Shown here piece after piece: positions 1-10,849 of a DNA stretch of 64,000 nt (positions are counted from its first letter, which is position 1; every line of letters begins with the position of its first letter). Source of the stretch: Craspedostauros australis (taxonomy: Eukaryota; Bacillariophyta; Bacillariophyceae; Mastogloiales; Achnanthaceae); NCBI GenBank assembly GCA_026770025.1, contig JAMXDE010000016.1, forward strand, positions 930,001 through 994,000, read 5' to 3'. The translations under genes and the position numbers were made by a program. The notes under the pieces are model-generated. The model saw only the letters and a list, made by a program, of their open reading frames with translations. It was not told the origin of the DNA and did no database searches.

Positions 1-1682
1 TCCTCAACATGAACTCCGGCGACCTGCACCCCATGTCATTCGCGGCAACACTCGCAGACGATGACACCATGTACTGGGGGCAAATGCAGAAGCAGAACGA
101 CCGCGACAAGTTCATCGAGGCAATGCACAAGGAGATCGAAGACCACCAGTCCAGACAACATTGGGAGGTCGTGCAACGCAATCAAGTGCCAAAAGGGCAC
201 AAGATCCTGAAAGCCGTCTGGTCATTCAAGCGCAAACGCAGACTCGCAACCGGCGAAATCTACAAGTGGAAAGCACGGCTATGCGTGCATGGAGGAGAGC
301 AACAATATGGTGTCAACTACTGGGAAACATTTGCTCCAGTCGTGCAATGGTCCACCATTCGGACATTCCTCACCATGGCCGTCCAACGGCGCTGGCACAC
401 TCGCCAAATCGACTTCGTTCTGGCGTTCCCGCAAGCGGATGTGGAATGTGACATCTTCATGCAAGTACCTCAGGGGTGCAACGTGGACGGAGACAGCAGG
501 TCTCACGTTCTCAAGCTCAAGAAGAATCTGTACGGCACCAAGCAAGCCGCTTTGGTATGGCACCGGCATGTGGTTGACGGCCTGACGCAGCATGGATTCC
601 GACAAAGCCAAGTCGACGAATGCCTTCTCTACAAAGGCAACACATCCATTCTGCTGTACGTCGACGACGCCATCATCATTGGCCCACACAAGCACGAGAT
701 CAATGACATCATCGAGCGCCTCAAGGCACGGTTTACGCTAACCGACGAAGGCAACATGAGTGAATATCTGGGCGTTCACATTCAACGCACCAATGACACC
801 ATCACACTCACACAACCGCAACTCATAGACCGAATCATACGAGCAACCAAGATCGATCCTAATGCACCAGGACGAACCTATTCGACGCCAGCCGTCAAAC
901 CGCTCCTACACAAAGACACCGGTGGCCCCGCTGCCACTCGACGATTCGATTATCGATCGGTTGTGGGGATGCTCAACTTCCTCACACGATCGACGAGACC
1001 TGACATCTGCTTCGCAGTCCATCAATGCGCACGCTTCATGGCTCATCCGATGAAGTCACACGAAGATGCCATCGAACGGATTGTACGATACCTCGCTCAC
1101 ACACGGGATAAGGGACTCCGCATCTCACCTACCAACGACTCCATTCACTGCTATGCTGATGCAGACTTCGCAGGAGGCTTCTCACAAGCCAACAACGACC
1201 CCAACACGGCAAAAAGTCGCACTGGATACGTCGTCCTGTACGCAGGATTCCCCATCATATGGAACTCCAAACTGCAAACAGAAGTTACGCTCAGCACCAC
1301 CGAAGCTGAGTATGTAGCTCTCAGCCAAGCTTTACGAGAGGTTATACCCATGATACACCTCATCAACGAAATGAAGCAGCACATATCGTCATTCGACACT
1401 TCGCCACCAACAGTTCACTGCACAGCATTTGAGGACAACTCCGGTGCCCTCGAACTCGCCAACGCACCCAGAATGCGTCCTCGTACCAAGCACATCAACG
1501 TCAAATACCATCACTTCCGTGAAGCTGTCAGTAAAGGGCTCATCACCATCGAAAAGGTCGACACGTTGGACCAGATGGCTGACATATTCACCAAGCCCTT
1601 GGCACGCCCACTATTCGAATCTCTGCGATTGCGATTATTGGGATGGTAAGCGCGGTCCGCCCGTGCCACCGACAAGAGGGAG
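1..1682 (+). mobile_element. Copia-type LTR retrotransposon, 3' part (pol end), cut by the window edge
   Basis: This is the 3' portion of a Ty1/copia element on the + strand; the rest lies left of the window. The open frame at 9-1649 covers the Copia reverse transcriptase (RVT_2) with the YVDD-type catalytic box (LLYVDDAII) and then the RNase H region, ending in the usual Copia tail (DIFTKPL). Phrases such as YKWKARLCVHGG and TRQIDFVLAFPQAD are very like the CoDi Copia families of diatoms. The visible part looks whole. A purine-rich tract (GACAAGAGGGAG, about 1671-1682) precedes the likely start of the 3' LTR. Age cannot be judged because the 5' LTR is not in the window. Confidence 0.9.
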
Positions 1683-2100
1683 TGTGCAGATTTAGTGCCA
1701 ATTCCCGAATCTGGCCGAATCCGAACAATGAGTGTCGATGGACAGACGATACCGCACAAACCACGCGTAGGATCCACGTTGAGCAAATGACCGCTCCGCA
1801 CAGTCATAATTTTCAGAACAGACAGGTTTCACCCCCCCAACACCTCCGGTCACGTGAAAAACCTGCACAATGGTGCACTGAACGTGATTGGCCATCACGA
1901 GGTCTTCACCAGAGTTGGTTGTGTTCCAAGGAGACCTCGTGGTTTTGGATACCTTTTTCTGTTGTGTCGTTTTGCATGTCGCCTGACGACCAAGTCGACT
2001 GCAGACAACTCCACAGGTCGTGAGTGACAGTCGTGATTGCACGTCCACCATCCATCAACAACATGAACCAACAAGACCCCACACGAAATCAAAAACAGAA
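1683..2100 (+). repeat. Probable 3' LTR of the left Copia element, right end not defined
   Basis: A TG dinucleotide (TGTGCAGATTTAGTG) follows directly after a polypurine tract, as expected for the start of a Copia 3' LTR. With no 5' LTR to compare, the right boundary is a guess; it must end before the UTP13-type gene start at 2264. The stretch has no other feature I can support and probably also contains the promoter and 5' untranslated region of that gene. Confidence 0.4.
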
Positions 2101-2263
2101 ATGTCGATGTCGAGACCGAGAAGAGAGGAAAGGGAGGACTGAGGAGCATCGACAAGGCCGCTCGCGGGGAGGTGATGTGCCTGGCCATCAGCAAAGGATC
2201 CCTTGGATAGCGGAACTATCAACACTTCTGAGCAACCTCACGATCGAAAGAGAAAGATTGAAG

Positions 2264-5200
2264 ATGGCGAAGGCAAGCACGATGGAGGTCGATCAATCAT
2301 CGGATTCATCGTCCGATGAAAGCGACGTGAATGGGTCGCAGATGAGAGGAAACGACGATCTTGATGATGACGAAGAAGAAGAACAGCAGCAGCAGCAACA
2401 CCAACAACAGCTGCAACCACAGACCCTGTTGTCGAAATCGTGGGCGATTTCGAAAGCTCATGTGCCCACTTTTTCAGGAGGGAAGGTGATGCACAGCTAC
2501 CCGACTCGACAAGGAAGAAGCAAAGCCAATCCCCCGTCTGCCAAGACGGATGAGACGGAGGGCGAGGGACAAGAAGAGGACAAAGCCATCCAGTTCCTGC
2601 TGATGCCTATCGATGGTGATGTTGCCATCGTCGATGCCATGAAGGGTGTCAAACTTCGCACGTTGAGAGGTGGCGACGATGACAGGATCATCTCGGCAGA
2701 CAACGACGACGATGAAGACGAGACCATCGACCAGGATGCGATCACGTCCTACACGCTGTCACGCAACAATCAGTTCGTGATGACGTGCTCCAGAAATCAG
2801 CTCATTCGAAGGTATCGCGTCCACACCACGTCGACATCTGTGTCGATCGAATTGAGCAAGACGTGGGGAAAGTCGGGGCACACTTTGCCAGCCACCCACA
2901 TGGAACTGCACCCTTCCAACGTCTTCCTTGCGACTGGATCCGTGGATGGAACTGTTCGTATCTGGGATGTGCGCGGTGCCTTCGTCACGCATGTGTTCCG
3001 CCCCGTCGCCGGCGATGGATCCACCGGTGGCAGTGGCATGCTCAGCGTCACCTCCCTGAAATGGCAGAATGATGCCGGCGAATTGATTGTGGCCATTGCG
3101 CGTGATGACGGCAGCATCACGATACACGATCTCAGAGATCCCGACCATCTCACCGTGCTGCGTGATCATGACACGTCCGTCACTTGCATGGATTGGATGA
3201 ATGCATCCTTCTTCATCTCAACTGGTCGGGACGCCGTTATCAACCTCTGGCGCATCACCGTCGAAGATCGATCGGCATCCTCCTCCAAAGAGAAGCGCAA
3301 GACGAGAGGGAAAAAGCACAAATCCAAGCAGCAGCAACAGCAAGCGAACATCAAGAGGAGACTGTACCGTCGCATCCAAACGTTGCCCGTTTACGAGCAG
3401 GTGGAAGGTATGGCGTTGATCCCCGACATTGTCCCGGACGAGATGATGGTTGCCACAGCAGGAAGCAAAGGCGTGGTGCGAGTGTGGAAGACGCACATCG
3501 GCTCAACGAGGCCGCCAACGCTGCGATTGTTCCTGGAGCAGCCCAAGGAGGAGACCTTTGGAGAAGATCGTGGAGGTTATCTGGGCATGCTATTCAATGA
3601 GGACGCGCTCGCGACGGCCGAGGATGGCGACGGGAACGAGAATGACCAACTCATCGTGGTGGATTCAGAGCACAACCTTTCATTCCTGTCATCCGCCCTG
3701 ACGCTCGACCGCACCATCGTAGGACACAATGATGAAATCCTTGACCTCAAGGTCATCCCGAACAGTCGTACGAAGATCGTCGTGGCAACGAACAGCCCCC
3801 AAATCCGCATCTTTGAGCTGGAGAACTTTTCCTGCGATGTTCTGTATGGCCACACGGCAACAACTCTGTGCGTTGCAGTCAGTCCGTGCGGAAGACTCAT
3901 TGCAAGTTGCGGCAAGGACAGGACAATGCGTATCTGGGATGTCGATTCCAAGAAGTGCGTTGCCATGGCCAGCGGCCACACGGAGCCCATCGGAGCTTGC
4001 GGGTTGTCACAGAAATTAGGCCGCTACGAAGTCACGGGCAAGGCCGCCCTCAACGGAGGAGGGGCATTCGCGATCACCGCAAGTCTAGACAAGACCCTGA
4101 AGAAATGGAATCTCCCCGGAGCGCCTGAATTGGTGGACGTGGCAAAGCCGACGAACCTCGTCGCGGCTGAAAGCGTCAGGGGGCACGACAAGGATATCAA
4201 CATCGTCTCCGTCGCGCCCAACGACTCCATCGTTGCCACCGGATCTCAAGACAAGACCGTGAAGCTGTGGAACGCGACCGATCTCAAGCTCAGGGCCACC
4301 CTGAAGGGCCACCGACGCGGTGTGTGGGATTGCCAATTCTCACCCATCGACAGGGTCCTCGCGACATCCAGCGGCGATGGCACCATCAAGCTTTGGTCTC
4401 TTGGTGACTTCTCGTGCGTCCGCACCTTCCAGGGGCACGTTGCCAGCGTGCTACGCATTCGATTCCTCCGCACAGGACTTCAGCTGATGTCCGCCGGTGG
4501 CGATGGCCTTATCAAGCTGTGGACCATACGCAGCAACCAGTGCGAAACAACACTGGACGGCCACTCCAACAAGGTATGGGCGCTGGATCTGCGCGAGGAT
4601 GGCGCCACGGCAATCAGCGGTGGAGCTGATTCCAAGATTTTGCTGTGGAGGGACGACACCCAGGCCGTGGAAGATGATCGCAAGGCGAAGGAAGCGGAGA
4701 GCATCCTTCTGGAACAGCAGCTGGCGAACCACATGCGCCACAAGGAATTCGGCAAGGCTCTGAAGTTGGCGTTGCAAGCCAACAAACCGTTGCAGGCGCT
4801 GAAGGTGATCAACTCCCTGATCGAGTCCAGTCTGCAGAAGAAGCACAATCCGCTTGTCGTGCTGCAGGCGCACGTCAAGTCATGGAGCATGGAGCAAACA
4901 GCGAAGGTTCTGAAGTACTGCCGCGAATGGAATACAAGAGCGCGCAATTCACATGTCGCCATGCTGTTGGTCAAGGCAGTCACAACGACGATCTCAGTTC
5001 AAAGACTGGCATGCCATCCAGGCATCCCTGAAATACTGGCCGGCATCATGCCGTATGCCGAGCGTCATTTTGACCGCCTCGACCGCATTCGCACGAGTAC
5101 GTACCTGATTGACTTCACGCTGACTTCGATGGGCAGGCTCGATCCGCTCCACACTGATGGAAGCGAAGCTGAGGCGTTGCAACAGTGGGAGAAATCGACC

Positions 5201-5368
5201 AAACTGGTCCTGCCCAACCAGTACGTCGATGGTCGCATCCAGGTCGGCGGAAAGCAGATTGTCGGCAAGCTGGCTGACGCCGACGAAAACATGGAGGTGA
5301 CTGATGATGAGGTCGTCACTTTGGGAGATAGCGACAGCGACGGCCACAGTGATGACGAGAGTCAATGA
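2264..5368 (+). CDS. UTP13: UTP13/TBL3-type WD40 protein of the U3 snoRNP (small-subunit processome)
   Basis: About 1034 residues without visible introns. After an acidic, glutamine-rich start come two blocks of WD40 repeats, seen as repeated GH...V..V..SP...IAS/ATGS.DKTVKLW motifs (for example GHTATTLCVAVSPCG and SQDKTVKLWN), forming the tandem propellers of this family. From about residue 806 lies the helical Utp13 C-terminal domain (LANHMRHKEFGKALKLALQA), which is what separates Utp13 from other WD40 proteins. Yeast Utp13 and human TBL3 are about 810 residues, so this copy carries extra low-complexity N- and C-terminal acidic tails. It acts in the nucleolus in 18S pre-rRNA processing as part of the UtpB subcomplex. 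I chose the ATG at 2264; the open frame extends upstream to 2024 but that part is arginine-rich and unlike the family. Confidence 0.9.
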   Translation: MAKASTMEVDQSSDSSSDESDVNGSQMRGNDDLDDDEEEEQQQQQHQQQLQPQTLLSKSWAISKAHVPTFSGGKVMHSYPTRQGRSKANPPSAKTDETEGEGQEEDKAIQFLLMPIDGDVAIVDAMKGVKLRTLRGGDDDRIISADNDDDEDETIDQDAITSYTLSRNNQFVMTCSRNQLIRRYRVHTTSTSVSIELSKTWGKSGHTLPATHMELHPSNVFLATGSVDGTVRIWDVRGAFVTHVFRPVAGDGSTGGSGMLSVTSLKWQNDAGELIVAIARDDGSITIHDLRDPDHLTVLRDHDTSVTCMDWMNASFFISTGRDAVINLWRITVEDRSASSSKEKRKTRGKKHKSKQQQQQANIKRRLYRRIQTLPVYEQVEGMALIPDIVPDEMMVATAGSKGVVRVWKTHIGSTRPPTLRLFLEQPKEETFGEDRGGYLGMLFNEDALATAEDGDGNENDQLIVVDSEHNLSFLSSALTLDRTIVGHNDEILDLKVIPNSRTKIVVATNSPQIRIFELENFSCDVLYGHTATTLCVAVSPCGRLIASCGKDRTMRIWDVDSKKCVAMASGHTEPIGACGLSQKLGRYEVTGKAALNGGGAFAITASLDKTLKKWNLPGAPELVDVAKPTNLVAAESVRGHDKDINIVSVAPNDSIVATGSQDKTVKLWNATDLKLRATLKGHRRGVWDCQFSPIDRVLATSSGDGTIKLWSLGDFSCVRTFQGHVASVLRIRFLRTGLQLMSAGGDGLIKLWTIRSNQCETTLDGHSNKVWALDLREDGATAISGGADSKILLWRDDTQAVEDDRKAKEAESILLEQQLANHMRHKEFGKALKLALQANKPLQALKVINSLIESSLQKKHNPLVVLQAHVKSWSMEQTAKVLKYCREWNTRARNSHVAMLLVKAVTTTISVQRLACHPGIPEILAGIMPYAERHFDRLDRIRTSTYLIDFTLTSMGRLDPLHTDGSEAEALQQWEKSTKLVLPNQYVDGRIQVGGKQIVGKLADADENMEVTDDEVVTLGDSDSDGHSDDESQ

Positions 5369-5935
5369 AAGCGGACGCCCAGCAACAAGACGGCTGCAGG
5401 AGGAACGGCAGCGTAGAGCATGCATCCGTGGTAGAGTGCTCGTTTGTGAAGTCCTCTTGCCTTCTCAGCGCAGCGATTCCAGTTTCTACCTGGTGAGAGA
5501 GTCCGGAGAAGAGCCCGTGATTCTGTGAATTCAAGGAAGCTTGGAGCACAAAGAGTAGAACGTGGGTACAAGTATTGGTCTGGCGGTCTGGCATGTTATT
5601 GGTACGTTGACTATCACAGTACTCTGCTCTGCAGAAACTCAACGATGAGGACGAGTCGATGCTAATATAATATTTGAAAGGAAGGACATAGAGGGCGTTG
5701 TTTTGGTTTGCGTATTGGAGCAATACATTGCGCAGCATCATACTCCATATTGTTCTAGTGTGGGTGGAGAAAACCAGTGTCATTTTGTCGGAGATTTGGA
5801 GCCCGCGCTGGACTGCTGGGGCTTGCAACTGCACACGTTTCACTTGATTTGCGGCGCATTCACACAGTTGCATATGCATGATGCCATTTACGATGATGAC
5901 AAGCGTGGCAAGCATGTTGCACTGAGTAGAGGACT
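5369..5935. other. Intergenic, 3' flanks of two convergent genes
   Basis: 567 bp between the stop of the WD40 gene (+) and the stop of the HIR-type gene (-). I see no coding signal beyond short chance frames. It must hold both 3' untranslated regions. Confidence 0.6.
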
Positions 5936-7168
5936 CTACTTGGCAGCATCCGCCTGAAGAAGAGAGTTTCGGATGTCATCCCCGGATGATTTGGACGATG
6001 GCACGAAGGTCGTCTTGCAGTGGTTGGCGTGACCAACATCGCGGATCATGTCAAAGTACTGCGTGAGCAACAGCAAGTCCATGACCTCCTTGGTGCTGGA
6101 TCCCTCGATGTGGTCTGAAAAGTCGACGATGCTGGTGCGGAGACCGTCCACGATGGCCGTTCTCTGCTTGGCAACACCAACTCCGCTGAGGTACTTCGCT
6201 TCGGCTTCGGCCTCTGCTGACTTGACCTGCAGGATCTTGTCTCCCTCAGCTCTCTCGGCGATGGCGAACTTGAGACGCTTCGAGGAGTTGATTTCGTTCA
6301 TGGCATTCTTCACACGTTGGTCCGGATCAAGATCAGTGATGAGGGTCTGGAGGATCTGATACCCGTACGCGCTCATGGTCTGCGACAGAGAGTTCTTGAC
6401 GCTCATGGCCAACTCCTCCTTGGCTTCGAACACAGAATCCAACTCCAGCGTTGGCAGGTTGGCACGCATCACATCGTAGACGTGAGCACTGAAGCATGGG
6501 GTATGGTTGAGTAGAGTAGCGGGGGCGTGTTGGGACGGGATGAGGAAATTGGCGCAGGTGAGTACACCATCAAATGCGATGCCGATGCAAAACAGCACAG
6601 CGCAGTACAGTATAATGCAATACAATGCAGCGCAAAGGCAAGCCAATATGTGTCATCAAATGACGAACAACAATCTCTGCTGCGAGAGTCGCACCGAACA
6701 CGCAAGCGCGCAGCTACGAATATGTTCGCTGGGTGATCATTTCTCTCAGGACGCACGCAGTCTTGTGCCTTGATGCGCGTGTGCACTCGTGCGAGTGCTG
6801 GTGCTCATACTAGTAAGCATGTTCCCTTGATACGATCGCGGGAATTGATCACCTGCAAGGAACAGACTAAGAGACACTTACGTGATCTGTTGTGCTGGGT
6901 TCGTCAGCGCGTAGAAGGCCTCGAAGACGCTCTCGGGAAGCACTTGGTACTGGATGGAGACCCTGGCGGTGACGAAGACATCATCCAACGTCTTGCTCTC
7001 AACGACGACGTCCAACTGCATGACTCGGAAAGTGACACGGCCAGCCAGCTTCTCCATGGGGCAGATGACGCAGTTCAGGCCTGGTCGGGCCAGACGACTG
7101 AACTTGCCCCATTGTTCGATGACTCCAACCTCGGAGGTGGAGATGGTGAAGAAGCATGGGATGCACAT
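5936..7168 (-). CDS. Hypersensitive-induced-response (HIR) type band-7/SPFH protein, two exons
   Basis: Exon 1 is 7168-6882 and exon 2 is 6488-5936; the 393-bp intron 6489-6881 has a GTAAGT donor and a CAG acceptor. Joined, they give 279 residues with continuous family sequence across the junction (NPAQQI-TAHVYDVMRANLP). The start MCIPCFF carries cysteines at positions 2 and 5, suggesting membrane attachment by acylation. The SPFH/band-7 domain runs from about residue 10 to 180 (VIEQWGKFSRLARPGLN; SAYGYQILQTLITDLDPD; VKNAMNEINSSKRL), followed by a heptad-like alpha-helical stretch rich in A and E (EGDKILQVKSAEAEAEAKYL). Plant HIR proteins are about 285 residues, so length fits. They oligomerise on the inner face of membranes as microdomain scaffolds; in an alga the role is inferred only. 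Confidence 0.88.
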
Positions 7169-8219
7169 AATGTCGCTGGGTTACGGTGGGGATCTCTACT
7201 TTCGATGCAATGCAGCAAGAGGGCAGGAAGCTCAGGTGGGCGGTAGGCTGGTGGCAGGCTGGCAGGTATGGTGTCTCCGCTCTGATGCTTTTTTGTGTGA
7301 TGTTGTCTGGGTGATGGCGGCAACAAGGATGGTGGAATCAGCACTCACTGTTTCGTGTTGCGAATTTTGGTTTTGGTCTTGTTTCGTGGATGATTTGGGT
7401 CTTGCTGACTAGCTCTCGTCCAGAGGCGCTTCTGCTGCGACGCGGAAACAGTTCTCACGTCCCTGCACACTAATTTTAGCTCCTCTCAGCGCTTGTATCG
7501 CGCAATGGTATCTGTCAAAACCGTAGGTGTCAATTCAGATCTTAAGTCGTTCGCATCGACGAGGTCTCATTTCGCCCCAAGCGGCCCAAGTACGATTCGA
7601 CTGTTCTGACTAACAAATCAACACGAAACAGCACACGACTGATTCTCACGACTCAATGTGAGGCATGCGGCCAGGCGATACATTGTACCATTATACATTT
7701 TCTCCCTCAGAGAGCCGAAGAAAGCAGACAGGACGCGTTGTGGGGCTCATCATGATCGTCTTCAGTAACACCAGCAACACCAGCAATACCAACACCAACA
7801 CCATCATCAACAACAACAAGATGCCGACCATGCGGTGCCTGGTTGTGGAAAGCAAGCCGATCAACTGCCATTCCTCTTTCAAGCATACAACTACGAGAAA
7901 GTACTCTAGGAACACAAATACGAATACAAAATACATACGCGCTTCATTGTTTTGACTCTCTCTAACAACCAACGAATATTGCAGGAGGAGTTGTCGTTGG
8001 ATCCCCGCATTTGCTTTACTCGACCCCTAGAGAGAGCAATACTCCATGCAATATATGTAAGCTGGTGCCAGAACAGGAAGGGTATTCTGGATTGTTGCGT
8101 CGTCTCAAATATGGCTTGCTATTATGGGACTGGAATCGACTGCGATGCGCCATGGATGGACCATCATCATCCACATTCTTAACAGACTTTGTTTCCCCGA
8201 ACAGTCGTTGCTCTGCCCT
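7169..8219. other. Intergenic with an ACC/AAC-rich low-complexity tract
   Basis: About 1 kb upstream of the HIR-type gene and downstream of the FAM133-like gene, both on the - strand. A simple-sequence tract of AACACCAGC/ACCAAC units lies at about 7766-7822. No open frame here has family resemblance. It probably holds the HIR promoter. Confidence 0.5.
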
Positions 8220-8762
8220 TTAGTCATCATCGGAGCCGCTATCAAAGAACTTCGACAGACGGTAGGCACTGCCGTCATCACTGTCGTTTCCGTCGCTCTT
8301 CTTCTTGCTCTTCTTTTTCTTCTTCTTTGACTTCTTCTTTTTCTTGTGTCGTCTGCTGTCGCTATCCGACGAGTCATCCGAGTCGCTGTCATCGTCCGAG
8401 CCACCTCGCTTGCGTCGCTTCTTCTTGCTCTTCTTCTTTTTCCTTCGCCTTCGACTATCGTCATCTGAGTCGCTGTCATCGTGCCTTCTCTTTTTCTTCT
8501 TCTTTTTCTTGTCGTCGCGGTTGTTCTTTCCGCGTGCCAGGATCGTGTCTCGCTCCTTGTCCAGCTGCGCGCGGTACTCCTCCATCTTGCGCTGATCCAA
8601 TCCTTCCAGATTCAATTTCTCTTCGTTGTCCTTCTTGTACTGCTCCCACGTGGGGCGGTTGGAATCGGCGAGCTTTTGGGCGATGGTGCGCTCCTCCTGT
8701 CCCGACAGAAGCCGCACCACGGCCTCCATCTGCGAGGACATCTTCTTGCCGTCCGACGTCAT
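8220..8762 (-). CDS. FAM133-like lysine/serine-aspartate-rich nuclear protein
   Basis: The 180-residue protein starts at MTSDGKKMSSQ. An N-terminal stretch of about 75 residues is ordered-looking and resembles FAM133 (the motif NRPTWEQYKKDNEEKL compares with the RPTWEEVK motif of human FAM133, followed by a helix like KMEEYRAQLDKERDTILARG). The rest is disordered: runs of lysine and arginine alternate with SD-rich blocks, a composition typical of proteins in nuclear speckles that are substrates of casein kinase 2 or SR kinases. The open frame reaches up to 9104, but that upstream part is low-complexity and unlike the family, so it is taken as leader. Family assignment is from pattern only. 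Function in FAM133 itself is poorly known (nuclear, RNA-processing associated). Confidence 0.65.
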   Translation of the reverse strand: MTSDGKKMSSQMEAVVRLLSGQEERTIAQKLADSNRPTWEQYKKDNEEKLNLEGLDQRKMEEYRAQLDKERDTILARGKNNRDDKKKKKKKRRHDDSDSDDDSRRRRKKKKSKKKRRKRGGSDDDSDSDDSSDSDSRRHKKKKKSKKKKKKSKKKSDGNDSDDGSAYRLSKFFDSGSDDD

Positions 8763-9672
8763 CTTGCACGTTGTTTGCTGTTCTCTGTTGTTTGCCACGG
8801 TCGGTATCTTCACTGCGCTTGACGATGGTAACTCCTGTGTAAGGGTGCCAGTGTGTTGTGGTGCTGGCTGTATGCTGCTCTTCTTTGTGGGTGTCGCTTT
8901 GCTTGCCGTCTGTTCTGTGAATGCTGGTGCGATCACGATTGCAATCGCGGAGGTCTCTCCTGGTTTGTTGGTCTGCTTGGTTGTTTGATGTTTGGTGTTG
9001 GAGGTGATGCTGTTGTCGCAGCTGGGTGCTGTGTGTTGTTTCGTTCTCCTGTTTTTTGGTTTGGGATTTTGTTGGTGGTGGAGCGTTCTGGAAGAGAAGC
9101 ACAAGCGACAATTCGTGTACTTGTGGATTCAAACCTGACACGCGTGTGTCAACACGAATGTGGAATGAACGCAACAGCCACAACCACCAGCTACAATCAG
9201 CAGCCATAACTCCTACAATCCCCCTATCATCGTTTCTGGGCTTGATCACATACGTATTCTACATAATAATACATTCATACACACATCCAAGGAGGACACT
9301 GCAGAGCATACTGAGGTTGATCCAACACACTCATTCCGTAGCTCGACTTCAAACCACATGATGGTCGAGCAACGAATTGTGAACTGGAAACGAAAAGGTA
9401 TCTTCGGAGTCACGAAGGAACATCTGCTTTTCTCAGAATCTGATTCTTCTTGATCGTTCTGTGTTGTGTTGGTGACGTCGCTACGTCTGCTGGTGATGCG
9501 ATAGCTGCGGGATCACAACGCGCTTCTTTCCCAACAGAGAGGAACTAAGCAACACACACACACACAGACGTCAAAACCGAAGCGACATCAGACGAGGCCG
9601 CGAAGGCAAGGGAGACAAGTGCAACAAAAGCAGGCACGAGATCCTCCCGCGAGTGTGGCCATTCACATTGGA
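8763..9672. other. Divergent intergenic region, FAM133-like (-) and UPF0301-type (+) genes
   Basis: About 0.9 kb between two divergently transcribed starts, so it should contain both promoters. It includes a CA-dinucleotide run (ACACACACACACA at about 9552-9565). Neither a clear TATA box nor another gene is visible. Confidence 0.5.
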
Positions 9673-10407
9673 ATGAAGCTCATCTTCATGGTGACTTTTG
9701 CTGTTTCTCTCTTTTTTCCACGACCTTCAGCGCTACAAAAACCACGTACAAAGACATCCGGCCTCATGAAGCTTCGACCAACTCTGCGCGCGAGATGGAG
9801 CCCAGGTCGCCTCCGCCTCGCCACCAAGCGGACGTTGCTGCTGGTGGCACTTACCGATCTATCCGCACAAGCGATCATCATTGAGCCAGGACTTGGATTG
9901 CAACACAACGGGCAGAACGTCGTCGTGTTCGAACACACTGCCATGGGAACAGGCGGTCTCGTTCTGAACAGCCCAACGCCTGTGAGGCTTGGGGATCTTC
10001 CGATTCCGAGATTTCGGCAATTTGAGAAGTACCCTCTCATGCTCGGTTGTGGAGTTGACATGGCCGGTGAGGATCTGCCTCTGGAATCCTCGCTTGAGAC
10101 GGACGCGCCCATCGCGTTAAGAGATCTGTCACCGTGGTTTTGGCTCCATGACGTGCCGGGCGTGTCAGGGTCGTACAAATTGTACCGTGCGCATGGCGAT
10201 TTGTTCATGGGAGGCAGCATCGACGAACTTGCAGAGATTCTTCTTCAGGATGACGAGAGAGGGGAGGGCCACATCAAATTCTTTCGCCGCTATAAGGCTT
10301 GGGCACCAGAGCAGCTGCAGAACGAGATTGAATCGGGAATTTGGAAGTTCTGTCCACAGGATGCACGCTCTGCTTTGGACCCGGTGCATTTCATGGCGCG
10401 TTTCTAG
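9673..10407 (+). CDS. UPF0301 / AlgH-like (DUF179) protein with a probable plastid presequence
   Basis: 244 residues from the ATG at 9673. The first about 20 residues form a signal peptide (MKLIFMVTFAVSLFF) ending at RPSA-LQKP; in diatoms a signal peptide followed by an A-F/L-type cleavage motif and a basic, hydroxylated transit region directs proteins across the four plastid membranes, and the following stretch (KPRTKTSGLMKLRPTLRARW) is indeed strongly basic. From about residue 75 to 235 lies the UPF0301 domain: GGLVLNSPTPVRLGDL, a gapped glycine-rich centre (LFMGGSIDELAEIL) and the C-terminal signature FFRRYKAWAPEQLQNEIESG, close to the YSGWxxGQLExEI motif of bacterial AlgH/YqgE. Plant UPF0301 proteins are also chloroplast-located. 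Biochemical activity is unknown. A further upstream in-frame codon at 9619 would bury the signal peptide, so it was rejected as start. Confidence 0.83.
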   Translation: MKLIFMVTFAVSLFFPRPSALQKPRTKTSGLMKLRPTLRARWSPGRLRLATKRTLLLVALTDLSAQAIIIEPGLGLQHNGQNVVVFEHTAMGTGGLVLNSPTPVRLGDLPIPRFRQFEKYPLMLGCGVDMAGEDLPLESSLETDAPIALRDLSPWFWLHDVPGVSGSYKLYRAHGDLFMGGSIDELAEILLQDDERGEGHIKFFRRYKAWAPEQLQNEIESGIWKFCPQDARSALDPVHFMARF

Positions 10408-10849
10408 ACCACGTTTGCTATGCCCGGAGGGTTTGGCACAGAGGGATTGGCAAGAACATGAACGACCTTTCCTCTGCGATGAGCAATAGCGTTTACCGTC
10501 ACCATCAGCGGCGGCGTCACATCGTCTCGTGTCGTGAGGCACGATCAACCATGGGTTGAGGACGAACTGGTCCATTTTTGACTTCGTTTGATCTTGGTCG
10601 ATCCTGTTGGTGGTGATCAGGGTGGAATTCTCGGTACTGTAGTATTCACTTCATTTATTGTCAATGCCCAAGTTGTCAACGTGAAGATATCCTTGTACAA
10701 CGTTCTGAATGTAATTCATTAGCATAATGCGTATTTACCTGTACAACCGCGTACGAGCAAACAACCTGGGGAAACGAACGTGAACGACGCCAACCGAACG
10801 GAACGCTGGGAGGGGGAGGCAAACAAGAAATGACAACGGAAGGTAATAC
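10408..10849. other. Intergenic, no feature seen
   Basis: Downstream flank of the UPF0301-type gene. No open frame or repeat that I can support; moderately AT-rich near 10650-10740. Confidence 0.5.

Noticed and set aside
2024-2263. An 80-codon N-terminal extension of the UTP13-type protein
   Set aside because: Arginine- and glutamine-rich, unlike the family, and it runs towards the adjacent Copia LTR; more likely leader sequence.
7480-7560. Possible tRNA (GCGCAATGGTATC resembles an A box)
   Set aside because: No matching B box or cloverleaf stems could be drawn.
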